In this document: positions 44,323-53,095 of the stretch, piece after piece | Numbering within the stretch: the stretch's first letter is position 1 | Layout: each line of letters opens with the position of its first letter | Assembly: GCA_028749475.1 (NCBI GenBank) | Contig: JAQVWN010000012.1 | Span: 1 to 56,707 of the forward strand | DNA from: Thomasclavelia sp. | Lineage (GTDB): Bacteria > Bacillota_I > Bacilli_A > Erysipelotrichales > Coprobacillaceae | DNA: 56,707 nucleotides | Direction of reading: 5' to 3' | The notes under the pieces: model-generated | Seen by the model: only the letters and a program-made list of their open reading frames with translations | Database searches by the model: none | What the model was told of the DNA's origin: nothing | Program-made: the position numbers and the translations under genes

Positions 44323-45381
44323 ATGGCAGCATATAAAGATATTAAAAGAAATACATGGTATTGTGATGTAAAGTACAAAAATGCTTTAGGAGAGTGGAAG
44401 CATCACACAAAGAGAGGCTTCTTAACTAAACGTGAAGCATTAAACTATGAAGCGTATTTCTTAACTAACGATAAAAAGAGTACATCTAATATGACTCTTG
44501 ATGAATTATTTGATAGCTTTAATGATTATCAAAAATTAAGAGTTAAACCTTCAACTTATTTAACTGACAAACGAAGATACTTAAAACATGTATCTCCATA
44601 TTTCGGATCTAAGAGACTTTCTACTATTAAACCTATAGATATAAGTAAATGGATAAAAGAACTTTCTAAGAGTTTTAAACCTATTTACTGCAATAGTATT
44701 TTGTCAACGCTTAAAAAACTAGTTAATTATTCTAATAAGGTGCTTGGATATACATATAACCCAGCGACTAATATATCACCATTAAAAAATGAGAAACGAA
44801 TAGCGGAAATTAATATATGGACTCCTGATGAATTTTCTAAGTTTTATAATTCTTTAGATAGCCAAAAGAAAAAAGTCCTATTTAGGACTCTATATTTTAC
44901 TGGTATGAGAAAAGGCGAATTATTAGCTTTAACTTGGAAAGATTTTAAAAATGGTTCATTGATCATTAATAAAGGATATTCATATGCAAATGGTGGAGTA
45001 TCAACTCCAAAAACAAACAATAGTTATAGAACTGTTTTACTGGATAATACAACTAATAATATGTTGGATGATTATCACAATTACTGTATGAAGTTAGATG
45101 GTTATAGTGACTCATTTTATATATTCGGTGAACAATTACCCCTACCACCGGAAACTATTCGTAGATGGCTAAAAAAAGGTATAAAAGAGAGTGGAGTTAA
45201 AGACATAAGATTACACGATTTTAGGCATAGTCATGTTTCTATGTTAATCAATGAGGGTATGCCAGTAATTGCTATAGCTGGGCGCATAGGAGATACTACT
45301 TCAACAGTCCTGGATGTGTATAGTCATTTAATGAATAAATCTAGTCAAGAAGTTGTTGATTTTCTTAATAAACTTGACTAA
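44323..45381 (+). CDS. Tyrosine recombinase (site-specific integrase)
   Basis: 352 residues: an N-terminal arm-binding segment (YKDIKRNTWYCDVKYKN), a SAM-like core-binding domain (about 60-160), and the catalytic domain with Arg in FTGMRKGELLALTW, HxxR in RLHDFRHSHVSML, and the final His/Tyr in STVLDVYSHL. It is a Tn916/phage-type integrase. RBS TTAGGAGG. It ends 75 bp from the 3' end of tRNA-Leu, its presumed target. Confidence 0.92.
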   Translation: MAAYKDIKRNTWYCDVKYKNALGEWKHHTKRGFLTKREALNYEAYFLTNDKKSTSNMTLDELFDSFNDYQKLRVKPSTYLTDKRRYLKHVSPYFGSKRLSTIKPIDISKWIKELSKSFKPIYCNSILSTLKKLVNYSNKVLGYTYNPATNISPLKNEKRIAEINIWTPDEFSKFYNSLDSQKKKVLFRTLYFTGMRKGELLALTWKDFKNGSLIINKGYSYANGGVSTPKTNNSYRTVLLDNTTNNMLDDYHNYCMKLDGYSDSFYIFGEQLPLPPETIRRWLKKGIKESGVKDIRLHDFRHSHVSMLINEGMPVIAIAGRIGDTTSTVLDVYSHLMNKSSQEVVDFLNKLD

Positions 45382-45422
45382 CTTTTCCCTCAATTTCCCC
45401 TCACAAAACAAGTAAATATGCT

Positions 45423-45448
45423 AAAACCCTTGATTTCTCAAGGGTTTT
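45423..45448. terminator. Bidirectional terminator between integrase and tRNA-Leu
   Basis: The stem AAAACCCTTGA/TCAAGGGTTTT with a TTTC loop serves both the integrase and the tRNA operon. Confidence 0.88.
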
Positions 45449-45455
45449 TATCTTC

Positions 45456-45539
45456 TGGTGCGGGTAACAGGAATCGAACCTGCACGTCAAGGACACTAGA
45501 TCCTAAGTCTAGCGCGTCTGCCAGTTCCGCCATACCCGC
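45456..45539 (-). tRNA. tRNA-Leu (UAG)
   Basis: Cloverleaf with 7-bp acceptor GCGGGTA/TACCCGC, a long variable arm as expected for Leu, anticodon loop CTTAGGA (TAG), T-loop GGTTCGATTCC and encoded ACCA. Its 3' end is the attachment site of the integrative element. Confidence 0.95.
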
Positions 45540-45547
45540 AATTAAAT

Positions 45548-45623
45548 TGGTGACCCGCAGGCGATTCGAACGCCTGACCCTCTGATTAAAAGTCAGATGC
45601 TCTACCAGCTGAGCTAGCGGGTC
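45548..45623 (-). tRNA. tRNA-Lys (UUU)
   Basis: Acceptor GACCCGC/GCGGGTC, anticodon loop CTTTTAA, T-loop GTTCGAATC and encoded CCA. Eight bases upstream of tRNA-Leu in the operon. Confidence 0.95.
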
Positions 45624-45635
45624 ATAAAAATTCTA

Positions 45636-45711
<76 letters not shown>

Positions 45712-45724
45712 TTGAATGCTTGAA

Positions 45725-45800
45725 TGGTGGAGGTTAACGGGCTCGAACCGCTGACCCTCTGCTTGTAAGGCAGATGCTCTCCCAACTGAGCTAAACCTCC
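45725..45800 (-). tRNA. tRNA-Val (UAC)
   Basis: Acceptor GGAGGTT/AACCTCC, anticodon loop CTTACAA, T-loop GTTCGAGCC and encoded CCA. Confidence 0.95.
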
Positions 45801-45804
45801 ATAA

Positions 45805-45880
45805 TGGTGACACGTACGGGATTCGAACCCGTGAATGCATGCGTGAAAGGCATGTGAGTTAACCGTTTCTCCAACGTGCC
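45805..45880 (-). tRNA. tRNA-Glu (UUC)
   Basis: Acceptor GGCACGT/ACGTGTC with a G-T pair, anticodon loop CTTTCAC, T-loop GTTCGAATC and encoded CCA. Confidence 0.93.
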
Positions 45881-45882
45881 AC

Positions 45883-45957
45883 TGGCGCTTGAAGTAGGAT
45901 TTGAACCTACGACCGATCGGTTAACAGCCGATTGCTCTACCGCTGAGCTATTCAAGC
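45883..45957 (-). tRNA. tRNA-Asn (GUU)
   Basis: Acceptor GCTTGAA/TTCAAGC, anticodon loop CTGTTAA, T-loop GTTCAAATC and encoded GCCA end. First tRNA of the six-gene operon; the leader upstream (45958-46018) is AT-rich. Confidence 0.93.
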
Positions 45958-46018
45958 AATGAACTGCCTAAATATAATAGCATTCATCATTATAAAAAGC
46001 AACATCTTTTTAACAATA

Positions 46019-46044
46019 AAACGCTAGGTAAATACCTAGCGTTT
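46019..46044 (-). terminator. Terminator of the EAL-protein gene
   Basis: The stem AAACGCTAGGTA/TACCTAGCGTTT overlaps the stop codon and is followed on the minus strand by T residues. Confidence 0.85.
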
Positions 46045-48490
46045 AAACGTTTAATTCTAATGGTTTTATTATGGCCTTTTCTTTTAATTTATTAAATTCA
46101 TTGATAGAAATCGCCTTAGAAAAATAGAACCCCTGCATATACTTACATTTGATATCTAATAACTTTTGAGCTTGTTCTTTTGTCTCTATTCCTTCAGCTA
46201 TTACTGGAATGTTTAAACTGTTTGCCATGTCAATTATTGATTTAATAATAATTAAACCACGTTCATCGTTATAAGCATTTTTAATAAACAACATATCTAA
46301 TTTAAGAACATCTATTGGTAGTTCTCTTAAAGTATTTAAAGATGAATATCCTGAACCAAAGTCATCCATTTCAATTACAAAACCAGCATTCTTTAGTTTC
46401 TTTATTTCTACAACTAAATAGTAATCATCATCTACATATGAAGATTCAGTAACTTCTAATCTTACATAATTAGGTGAAATATCATATTTACTGATAAGTC
46501 TTAGTAAAGTATCGGACACATCTAATCTAAAGAAATCATTTCTAGATATATTTACTGAAATAGGAATTACTTGTTCATTATTAATAAGCCAATTATGAAG
46601 TTGTTTACAAACATTTTCCCAAACATTAATATCTAGTTCAGTCACTAATTGATTTGATTCCATTAATGGTAAAAATTCTTTTGGTAGAAGTAATCCTTTA
46701 GTTGGATGATTCCATCTTACCAAAGCTTCTAGTCCACATAATTCATTTGTTTGATAATTATATTGAGGTTGATAATAAATGACGAATTCATCATTTTTCA
46801 GTCCTTCTTTTATATCTGTCAGCATTTCTTTTTCGTATACTAGTTGTTCTTTCATTTGATCATTATAGATACCAATTTTATTTGTAGCATCATGTTTAAC
46901 AGACAATAAAGCCATTAATGCTCTATCACATATAGATGCTCCAGATATTGGCTCATCTATTTGATAAACCCCAAATGAAGCTAACAAACCATATTTACTA
47001 TAATTCTTATCTAACCAAGTACTAATATCATTTATTAATTTCTTATAACCACATAGTTTAGTATCAAAGAATAACACAAAGTGATCGGCCGTTAAATGAG
47101 CACAAGTTACTCCTTTAATCTGTGAAAGCATTTCTCCTATACTCTTTAATAGAACATTTCCTTCATTAATTCCATAGTTTTCATTGAATAGTTTAAAACT
47201 ATCAATATCAAAACGAATCACTGAATAATTAATATTATCATCAAGTTTTATATAATACTCAATTGTCCGGTAGAAAGATTGAGCATTATATAAACCTGTT
47301 AGTTCATCTTTTTCTGCTAAGTCTTTTTCATCTAAGGCTTGATTTAATTCTATTACTCTACTTTTATATCTTAAAAGTAGTAATATTAATGATAATAAAA
47401 CACCAACTAATAAAACCGAAATAACAATAATGATAATTCCTCCATATGTAGAAATGAATGAAGCATCATTATTAATTATAATTGAATTACTAGGAAGTTC
47501 ATTTTCACCTATATTATTGTTTTTTAAAACATTCTTATCAAAGATGGTTTTAGGTTTTATTTTTATAGAAGTTACTTCTTTAATATTTGTTCCTTTTAAT
47601 ACAGATTTCAACATCTTAGTAAGACTATTAATATTACTAGAAGTAGTATTAACTACCCCTCCAATAGCTCCTTGACCAATGCTACATTCATCAACACAAA
47701 ACACTGGGGTAGAAGTATTTGTTGCTATAAAGTTTATTCCATTTTCAATAGAATAATAATTCTTCTGTTTATCAAAATTCATATTTAAAAATAAATATAC
47801 TGTATTATCTTTTGTTTTATTAAAGATATCTTTTAGTTCTTCAATTGAATAACTCATAGTATTAATTGAATTATATTTGATATTTAATTCTTTTAATTTA
47901 CCTGCTTTATTGTATTTATCTTTAGCTTGATTAAAAAAATTATATTTTTCTTTTCCTATTGAAGATTCATCATAAATTATATTAATATTTTGAACATTAG
48001 GATACATTTTATATATTAAATCTAATGTATTATAAACTGGATATTTATTAAACACCCCATTAATATTATCACTTTTAGAAGCTACACTTAGTAATTCATC
48101 GTTATAAACTTCATCATATAAAATCGGTGTGTTTTTAAATAAATCATTATTATATTCTTCAACAAACCTTAAGGCATCATCGTTAAAAGCAATTACACTA
48201 TCATAGTTGCCATAATCAGATATTGATTTCTTTATTTGATTATATGTTGAATCTTTCACTTCATTATAATCATATGAATTGGTTTCCATAAAAACATATT
48301 CTGTTGATGCTTTACTATCCATTATTTCTTCATATTCATGAATTAGATCATCTGTCGTATCATATGAATAAGCATAAGAAAAAATAGCTAGTACCCTCTT
48401 TTTTGCACTTGCTTCAACTGGTACTCTATAAAGACCTAACACTATTAATAGCGTTAAGAAAAAAAATGCCACACACCTTATTCTCTTCAT
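46043..48490 (-). CDS. Receptor-like cyclic-di-GMP phosphodiesterase (sensor, degenerate GGDEF, EAL)
   Basis: 815 residues: signal peptide (CVAFFFLTLLIVLGLY), an extracytoplasmic domain to about 340 that resembles ABC sugar-binding/BMP-like sensor proteins (KRVLAIFSYAYSYDTTDD, DSVIAFNDDALRFVEEY), and a membrane span (GGIIIIVISVLLVGVLLSLI). A GGDEF-like domain follows with its motif degraded to TADHF, then an EAL domain with LEALVRWNHP, VTESSY, DDFGSGYSSL, KLDMLFI, AEGIET and QGFYFSKA all intact. It should degrade c-di-GMP in response to an external ligand, the GGDEF-like part being regulatory. Single-gene unit. Confidence 0.88.
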   Translation of the reverse strand: MKRIRCVAFFFLTLLIVLGLYRVPVEASAKKRVLAIFSYAYSYDTTDDLIHEYEEIMDSKASTEYVFMETNSYDYNEVKDSTYNQIKKSISDYGNYDSVIAFNDDALRFVEEYNNDLFKNTPILYDEVYNDELLSVASKSDNINGVFNKYPVYNTLDLIYKMYPNVQNINIIYDESSIGKEKYNFFNQAKDKYNKAGKLKELNIKYNSINTMSYSIEELKDIFNKTKDNTVYLFLNMNFDKQKNYYSIENGINFIATNTSTPVFCVDECSIGQGAIGGVVNTTSSNINSLTKMLKSVLKGTNIKEVTSIKIKPKTIFDKNVLKNNNIGENELPSNSIIINNDASFISTYGGIIIIVISVLLVGVLLSLILLLLRYKSRVIELNQALDEKDLAEKDELTGLYNAQSFYRTIEYYIKLDDNINYSVIRFDIDSFKLFNENYGINEGNVLLKSIGEMLSQIKGVTCAHLTADHFVLFFDTKLCGYKKLINDISTWLDKNYSKYGLLASFGVYQIDEPISGASICDRALMALLSVKHDATNKIGIYNDQMKEQLVYEKEMLTDIKEGLKNDEFVIYYQPQYNYQTNELCGLEALVRWNHPTKGLLLPKEFLPLMESNQLVTELDINVWENVCKQLHNWLINNEQVIPISVNISRNDFFRLDVSDTLLRLISKYDISPNYVRLEVTESSYVDDDYYLVVEIKKLKNAGFVIEMDDFGSGYSSLNTLRELPIDVLKLDMLFIKNAYNDERGLIIIKSIIDMANSLNIPVIAEGIETKEQAQKLLDIKCKYMQGFYFSKAISINEFNKLKEKAIIKPLELNV

Positions 48491-48624
48491 TAAAATGTCC
48501 CCACAAGAACATTATACATTATTAAATAGTAAATTATTATAATAAAATAATTTTTTGGTATTTATCTTTGCTTTATATAATATGAGTTTTTTAGTATAAT
48601 ATGATAAGTATGAGAGGAAGAAGA

Positions 48625-49101
48625 ATGAAGAAATTTTATCTAGGCATAAACAATTTTTTAAATCATCATATATTTATTAAATCCACCATCTACTTCTTAT
48701 CTAGGTTCTGTCCTTGGATGGTAGGCGTTTTTTATGCCTTGTTTGTTTTAAAGATATATCTTGATTATCAACAAGTTTTAGTTACTTTATTATGTAAACC
48801 TGTAATAGTATTTATTCTTACTTCCTTACTTAGAATGTCAATAAATAGGCCAAGACCTGCTGAATATTATGGTTTTAGTCCAATAGATGAGAAAAGATTA
48901 AAAGGAAGATCTTTCCCAAGTATCCATGTAGCAGTAGCTCTTAGTATAGCATTTGTAGTATTAAATTATGGACCTAATATGGGACTACTTCTTTCGGCTC
49001 TAGCAGTTATAATAACATGTACTAGATTACTTACAGGAGTTCATTATATTAGCGATATCATCGCGAGTATTTTAATTGCTGTAGCTGTTGCTTTAGTATA
49101 A
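48625..49101 (+). CDS. PAP2-family phosphatase (undecaprenyl-diphosphatase-like)
   Basis: About 158 residues starting at MKKFYLG, 4 bases after AGAGGAAG; an in-frame ATG at 48601 has no RBS. Phosphatase motifs are SINRPRPAEYYG, SFPSIHVAVAL (SxxxxH) and RLLTGVHYISDI. Five hydrophobic spans. Likely dephosphorylates a lipid pyrophosphate such as undecaprenyl-PP. A paralogue lies at 54543-55028. Confidence 0.85.
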   Translation: MKKFYLGINNFLNHHIFIKSTIYFLSRFCPWMVGVFYALFVLKIYLDYQQVLVTLLCKPVIVFILTSLLRMSINRPRPAEYYGFSPIDEKRLKGRSFPSIHVAVALSIAFVVLNYGPNMGLLLSALAVIITCTRLLTGVHYISDIIASILIAVAVALV

Positions 49102-49131
49102 AAAAGGAGATTTCAATGAAATCTCCTTTTT
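49101..49131. terminator. Bidirectional terminator
   Basis: The stem AAAAAGGAGATTTCA/TGAAATCTCCTTTTT separates the convergent PAP2 and LCP genes. Confidence 0.9.
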
Positions 49132-50626
49132 ATTCTTTAATATCTGATTTAGTTATTTTATTACCATCTTCAATTTTATCAATTAAACTCTTAATACTAT
49201 TTAAACTCTTGCTATCTGGTTTTAATGTATAAACATTTTGACCAGGCATTGAATATGTTTTAGTTGATTTAACCCCTGTACCAGTCAATTGAACGTTATA
49301 CATTGACCATTTTATATTTTCATCTAATTGCATTTGAATTAAAGACTTAATATCTGATGAAGACATATTTGTTTCAAATGATCCTTCTACTGCCGTTAAG
49401 ATGTTTTCATAATTAGTAATAATCTTAGTAGAAATACATTTTTTAATTAAAGCTTTAAGTAAAAGTTGTTGGTTTTTACCACGATCAAAATCACCATTAG
49501 GTAATGCATATCTTTCTCTTACAAAACATAAAGCTTTTTCACCATTCATCTTATTTTCACCTTTTACTATTTTATAATTACCATGTCTGGTAGTAAAAGC
49601 ATATGGTGAATTAATTGTTATTCCATCAACGGCATCAACTATATCAGTAATACCTTGGAAATTAGTTTTGGCATAATAGTTAATCTTTGTATCTAAGAAA
49701 TCTTCCATGGTAGATATTGTTTCATTAACTCCAAAGTTAGCTGAATGAGTTAACTTATCCATTTTACCATTACGATGAAGCTTAACTTGCGTATCCCTAG
49801 GAACAGAAACCAATAGTATTTGATGGGTATTTGGATTCACACATGCAAGTAAATTAACATCTGTTCTAGATACAGTTGATACTGACCCATAGGTATCTAA
49901 ACCAGTTAAATAAACAATAAATGGTTTAGATGTAACATCAGTGCTAGTAGTTACTGAAGTAACTGATTCCACAAATTCTTTTTTATAGATAATTCTTGTT
50001 TCACCAGTAAAATCTTCATGATTAGCTTCTAGGTTAGATAAATATGATTGATCAGCAACTATGGCATCGACATCACCATCATATAAACTATCAGCTAACT
50101 TAGTGTAATTACTTTTAACTACGTAATCTATTCCTTTTGTTTTAGTAGATAAAATATCCTTTACTTTAGAAATATTCTTAGTTGATTTTTTAGAATCATA
50201 ACCAACCTTTTTATTCTTTAAATCATTAACACTTGTAATATCACTATCATTTAAAACATAACAAGCAATAACCCTTGTTTGAGTTTCACTACCAGAAATA
50301 TTAGAAATAAAACTATCTCCCCTATTAACATAAATTAATGATGTTAAAACCATAAAGATACTTAAAACAATACATAGTAGTTTACTAAATACATATAAGC
50401 CACCTTTGTGCTTTTTCTTTTTTCTTTTATTACCAACCTGCATTAATTTGCTTACCAGCAACACTAAAATAAGTAGTATTACTGCTAATACTATAAAATA
50501 CTTCATTGGTAATAAATTTAAACGATATACAAATACTAATAAAAATATACTCGCTAATAATTGAATTAAAGATAATATTCTCCTTGAAAATATTTTCCCC
50601 ATGACTCCCTTTTTTTTCTTTGCCAA
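49130..50626 (-). CDS. LytR-CpsA-Psr (LCP) family protein with solute-binding-like insert
   Basis: About 498 residues from a TTG start at 50626 (MAKKKKG), eight bases after GAGG and matching the paralogue's MAKK start. A GTG at 50635 sits on the RBS. Three hydrophobic segments occupy the first 110 residues. A module at about 130-215 (SVNDLKNKKVGYDSKKSTK, LADSLYDGDVDAIVADQSYL) looks like half of a periplasmic solute-binding fold. The LCP domain follows at about 240-470 with VSVPRDTQVKL and CFVRERYALPNGDFDRGKNQ. LCP enzymes attach anionic glycopolymers to peptidoglycan. Confidence 0.88.
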   Translation of the reverse strand: MAKKKKGVMGKIFSRRILSLIQLLASIFLLVFVYRLNLLPMKYFIVLAVILLILVLLVSKLMQVGNKRKKKKHKGGLYVFSKLLCIVLSIFMVLTSLIYVNRGDSFISNISGSETQTRVIACYVLNDSDITSVNDLKNKKVGYDSKKSTKNISKVKDILSTKTKGIDYVVKSNYTKLADSLYDGDVDAIVADQSYLSNLEANHEDFTGETRIIYKKEFVESVTSVTTSTDVTSKPFIVYLTGLDTYGSVSTVSRTDVNLLACVNPNTHQILLVSVPRDTQVKLHRNGKMDKLTHSANFGVNETISTMEDFLDTKINYYAKTNFQGITDIVDAVDGITINSPYAFTTRHGNYKIVKGENKMNGEKALCFVRERYALPNGDFDRGKNQQLLLKALIKKCISTKIITNYENILTAVEGSFETNMSSSDIKSLIQMQLDENIKWSMYNVQLTGTGVKSTKTYSMPGQNVYTLKPDSKSLNSIKSLIDKIEDGNKITKSDIKE

Positions 50627-50669
50627 TCTAAACACCTCGCATAAAAATTATAACATTCCTATATTTATA

Positions 50670-50699
50670 AAAAAAGGAGAATAGATAATCTATTCTCCT
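50670..50699 (-). terminator. Terminator of the second LCP gene
   Basis: The stem AGGAGAATAGA/TCTATTCTCCT followed on the minus strand by a T run, between the two tandem LCP genes. Confidence 0.85.
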
Positions 50700-50705
50700 G
50701 AATCA

Positions 50706-52250
50706 TTACTCATCTGAATCATTTGAACTACTTGAATCACTATTTGTATATGTTCCAGCATTCTTAACATCAGCCTTAGTAACTTTTTCACCTTTTTCAA
50801 CTTTATCAATTAAGCTAATTACTTTTTTGACTTGTGATTTATATGGTTTCATTACATAAATGCTAGTACCAGACATTGAATATGTCTCACTTGTACGATA
50901 ACCTTCACCTTGAATTTGAACATTATTAAATGTCCATGCTGAACCATCATTAAGTTGCATTTGAATTAATGATTTAATCTCACTAGAAGACATATCTGTT
51001 TGGAATGAACCTTCAACAGCACTTAAAATATTTTCATAATTATTAAGTATTGCTGGTGACATTGCTTTTTCAAGTAATGCTTTAAGAAGTTTTTGTTGGT
51101 TCTTACCACGATCAAAGTCTCCGTTTGGAAGATTATATCTTTCTCTTACGAAACATAATGCTTTATCGCCATCCATTTCGTTTTCACCTTTTACAATACT
51201 ATAATTACCATGTCTAGTAGTAAAAGCAACATCGGACTTAACGGTAATTCCTCCCATAGCATCTACTATATTTGTGATACCTTGGAAGTTTGTTTTTGCA
51301 TAATAGTTGATTTTAACATTTAAGAAATCTTCTATTGTATTGATTGTTTCATCTGTACCATAGATACCAGTATGAGTAAGCTTATCCATCTTACCATTCT
51401 TATGTAAGTTAATTTGGGTATCTCTTGGAATAGAAACCATTAATACTTGTCTTGTTTTAGGATTAACTGTAACAATTAAGTTAACATCAGATCTAGATAC
51501 TGTTGATACATCACCGTAAGTATCAAGTCCAGTAATATATACTGAAAATGCATTTTCAGTTACATCTGTTCTAGCAGTAGTAGATGTAGTCTTTTTAGCA
51601 AATGAATAAGATTTAACTACTCTAGTTTCTTCATCAAATCCTTCATGATTTGTTTCAAGCATTGATCGATATTGTTCACCAACAACTATTGCATCAACAT
51701 CGCCATTATATAAACTATCAGCAAGTTTGGCATAAGTATCTACTTTAGTATACTTTTGTTCACCAATATCTTCTTCTAATTTACCTAAACCTTTAGTTAA
51801 AACTGTAGTTTCTTTTTCATAAGAAACTCCAAATTTTTTACCATCTAGTTTCTTTAAAGTAGCGTTTTTGTATTTACCACTATTTAATACAATAACTGAT
51901 ACAACATATTTTTGAGAACCATCACCTGTAACGTTACTAAAGAAACTATTTGCTCTAGTTACATAAGGTGTAGCTACTAATAACATAATTGATACTAAGA
52001 TTGATAATATCTTAGTTATAATTGCTCTCTTTGTGGTTTTTCCTTGTCTTTTTTCTTTCTTCTTACCTGATTGAATAATTCCAAAGAAGATAAGAATTAA
52101 TGCAACTAATATTCCACCAACTGCAATTAAGTATTTAGTTGGTAGTATATTTAATTGATATACAAAATATACAAAGAATATTGATACTAATAATTCAAGT
52201 CCTAATATTAAGGCTCTTGATGTTAATACCTTCATAATTTTCTTAGCCAT
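50706..52250 (-). CDS. LytR-CpsA-Psr (LCP) family protein, tandem paralogue
   Basis: 514 residues, the same architecture as its neighbour: membrane-embedded N-terminus, solute-binding-like module (LKKLDGKKFGVSYEKE, LADSLYNGDVDAIVVGEQY), then the LCP catalytic domain (VSIPRDTQINLHKNGKMD, CFVRERYNLPNGDFDRGKNQ). The C-terminus ends in a Ser/Asn/Asp-rich tail. RBS GGAGG. The two proteins are clearly duplicates that have diverged. Confidence 0.9.
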   Translation of the reverse strand: MAKKIMKVLTSRALILGLELLVSIFFVYFVYQLNILPTKYLIAVGGILVALILIFFGIIQSGKKKEKRQGKTTKRAIITKILSILVSIMLLVATPYVTRANSFFSNVTGDGSQKYVVSVIVLNSGKYKNATLKKLDGKKFGVSYEKETTVLTKGLGKLEEDIGEQKYTKVDTYAKLADSLYNGDVDAIVVGEQYRSMLETNHEGFDEETRVVKSYSFAKKTTSTTARTDVTENAFSVYITGLDTYGDVSTVSRSDVNLIVTVNPKTRQVLMVSIPRDTQINLHKNGKMDKLTHTGIYGTDETINTIEDFLNVKINYYAKTNFQGITNIVDAMGGITVKSDVAFTTRHGNYSIVKGENEMDGDKALCFVRERYNLPNGDFDRGKNQQKLLKALLEKAMSPAILNNYENILSAVEGSFQTDMSSSEIKSLIQMQLNDGSAWTFNNVQIQGEGYRTSETYSMSGTSIYVMKPYKSQVKKVISLIDKVEKGEKVTKADVKNAGTYTNSDSSSSNDSDE

Positions 52251-52312
52251 AAATTACCTCCGTAATTACTTTGAAATAATACCATAATGATAATATGAAT
52301 TCAAACTACTTA

Positions 52313-53095
52313 CTAACTAGGCCTAGTATTTGTCTTTGGATTAATACCTTTTTCTTGTAATACAGCATGCACTACATTCCTTTTACCATTAGCACTTCCG
52401 CCTGATGTACAGGTTGATAAAGTGATAACGGGATTATTTTGAGTTTGATCAAAATCAACACTAATATTACTGTTTTTTAGCATCTCAGTGTAATACTCTT
52501 GATAGTTAGTATAACTAGTATTATACAAGTTACTTTCAGCCGAGATAATGTGAGCTGACACTACTTTATAAATACTTACTGTACTATCTGGCATATAGAT
52601 ATATACATACGGATGTTTATTGGCAAAGTCTTGTTCAGTATAAGACTTGATATCTGCAAACATTGATCCATTCTTCATATTGTGCCCATATATTACTGTA
52701 TTTACTTGATTAAAGGGATCTTTAACATCTGCTTGGATAAAAATAGATCCAGCTCTAAATGATTTTTTATCAATATCACTATGAATATAGGTATCATTAG
52801 TAGCACCTTGTAAAACCGGGTAATCAACATTTGTATCAGGAATTTGAATCCAGGCTTTAACATCACTATTTCTTTTACTTAAAGAATCCCAATCAATATC
52901 TAAGTATTTCTTTGGTAATTCACTAGTATACTTTGATTGGATGGAAGCATTGGCATCATCCATAGTTTTATAATCCAACCAAATAGATACTAAATTAAAT
53001 GCTGAGTAACAAAATACACAAATACATACTAGTAGAATTAATCGTCTAACCCATTTACCAATCTTATTTTCTTTTTTCTCGTTATTAGTTTTCAT
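52313..53095 (-). CDS. Class B sortase
   Basis: 260 residues: an N-terminal membrane anchor (LILLVCICVFCYSAFNLVSI) and the sortase B domain with catalytic His in VIYGHNMKNGSMF, Cys in ITLSTCTSGG and Arg in NGKRNVVHAV. DVKAWIQIPDTNVDYPVLQG is the class B signature. It anchors surface proteins to peptidoglycan; no LPxTG/NPxTN-type substrate is seen in the window. Its ATG overlaps the YchF stop (TAATG), with no good SD, so translation is probably coupled. Confidence 0.9.
   Translation of the reverse strand: MKTNNEKKENKIGKWVRRLILLVCICVFCYSAFNLVSIWLDYKTMDDANASIQSKYTSELPKKYLDIDWDSLSKRNSDVKAWIQIPDTNVDYPVLQGATNDTYIHSDIDKKSFRAGSIFIQADVKDPFNQVNTVIYGHNMKNGSMFADIKSYTEQDFANKHPYVYIYMPDSTVSIYKVVSAHIISAESNLYNTSYTNYQEYYTEMLKNSNISVDFDQTQNNPVITLSTCTSGGSANGKRNVVHAVLQEKGINPKTNTRPS

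Larger units (their letters stand above)
37357..45471. mobile_element. 8.1-kb integrative element in tRNA-Leu(UAG)
   Basis: A tyrosine recombinase ends 75 bp from the 3' end of tRNA-Leu. TGGTGCGGGTAACAGG, the tRNA 3' end (45456-45471), recurs with one mismatch at 37357-37372. Both copies sit beside near-identical hairpins (37322-37348 and 45423-45448), as expected if the element brought its own copy of the tRNA terminator. Cargo in between: a PTS/metallo-hydrolase operon, XRE regulator, TPR protein, structured RNA and a nuclease-like protein. No structural phage or conjugation genes are present. The left boundary is less certain than the right. Confidence 0.6.

Noticed and set aside
46043-48490. 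Active diguanylate cyclase
   Set aside because: The GGDEF signature reads TADHF, so only the EAL activity is supported.
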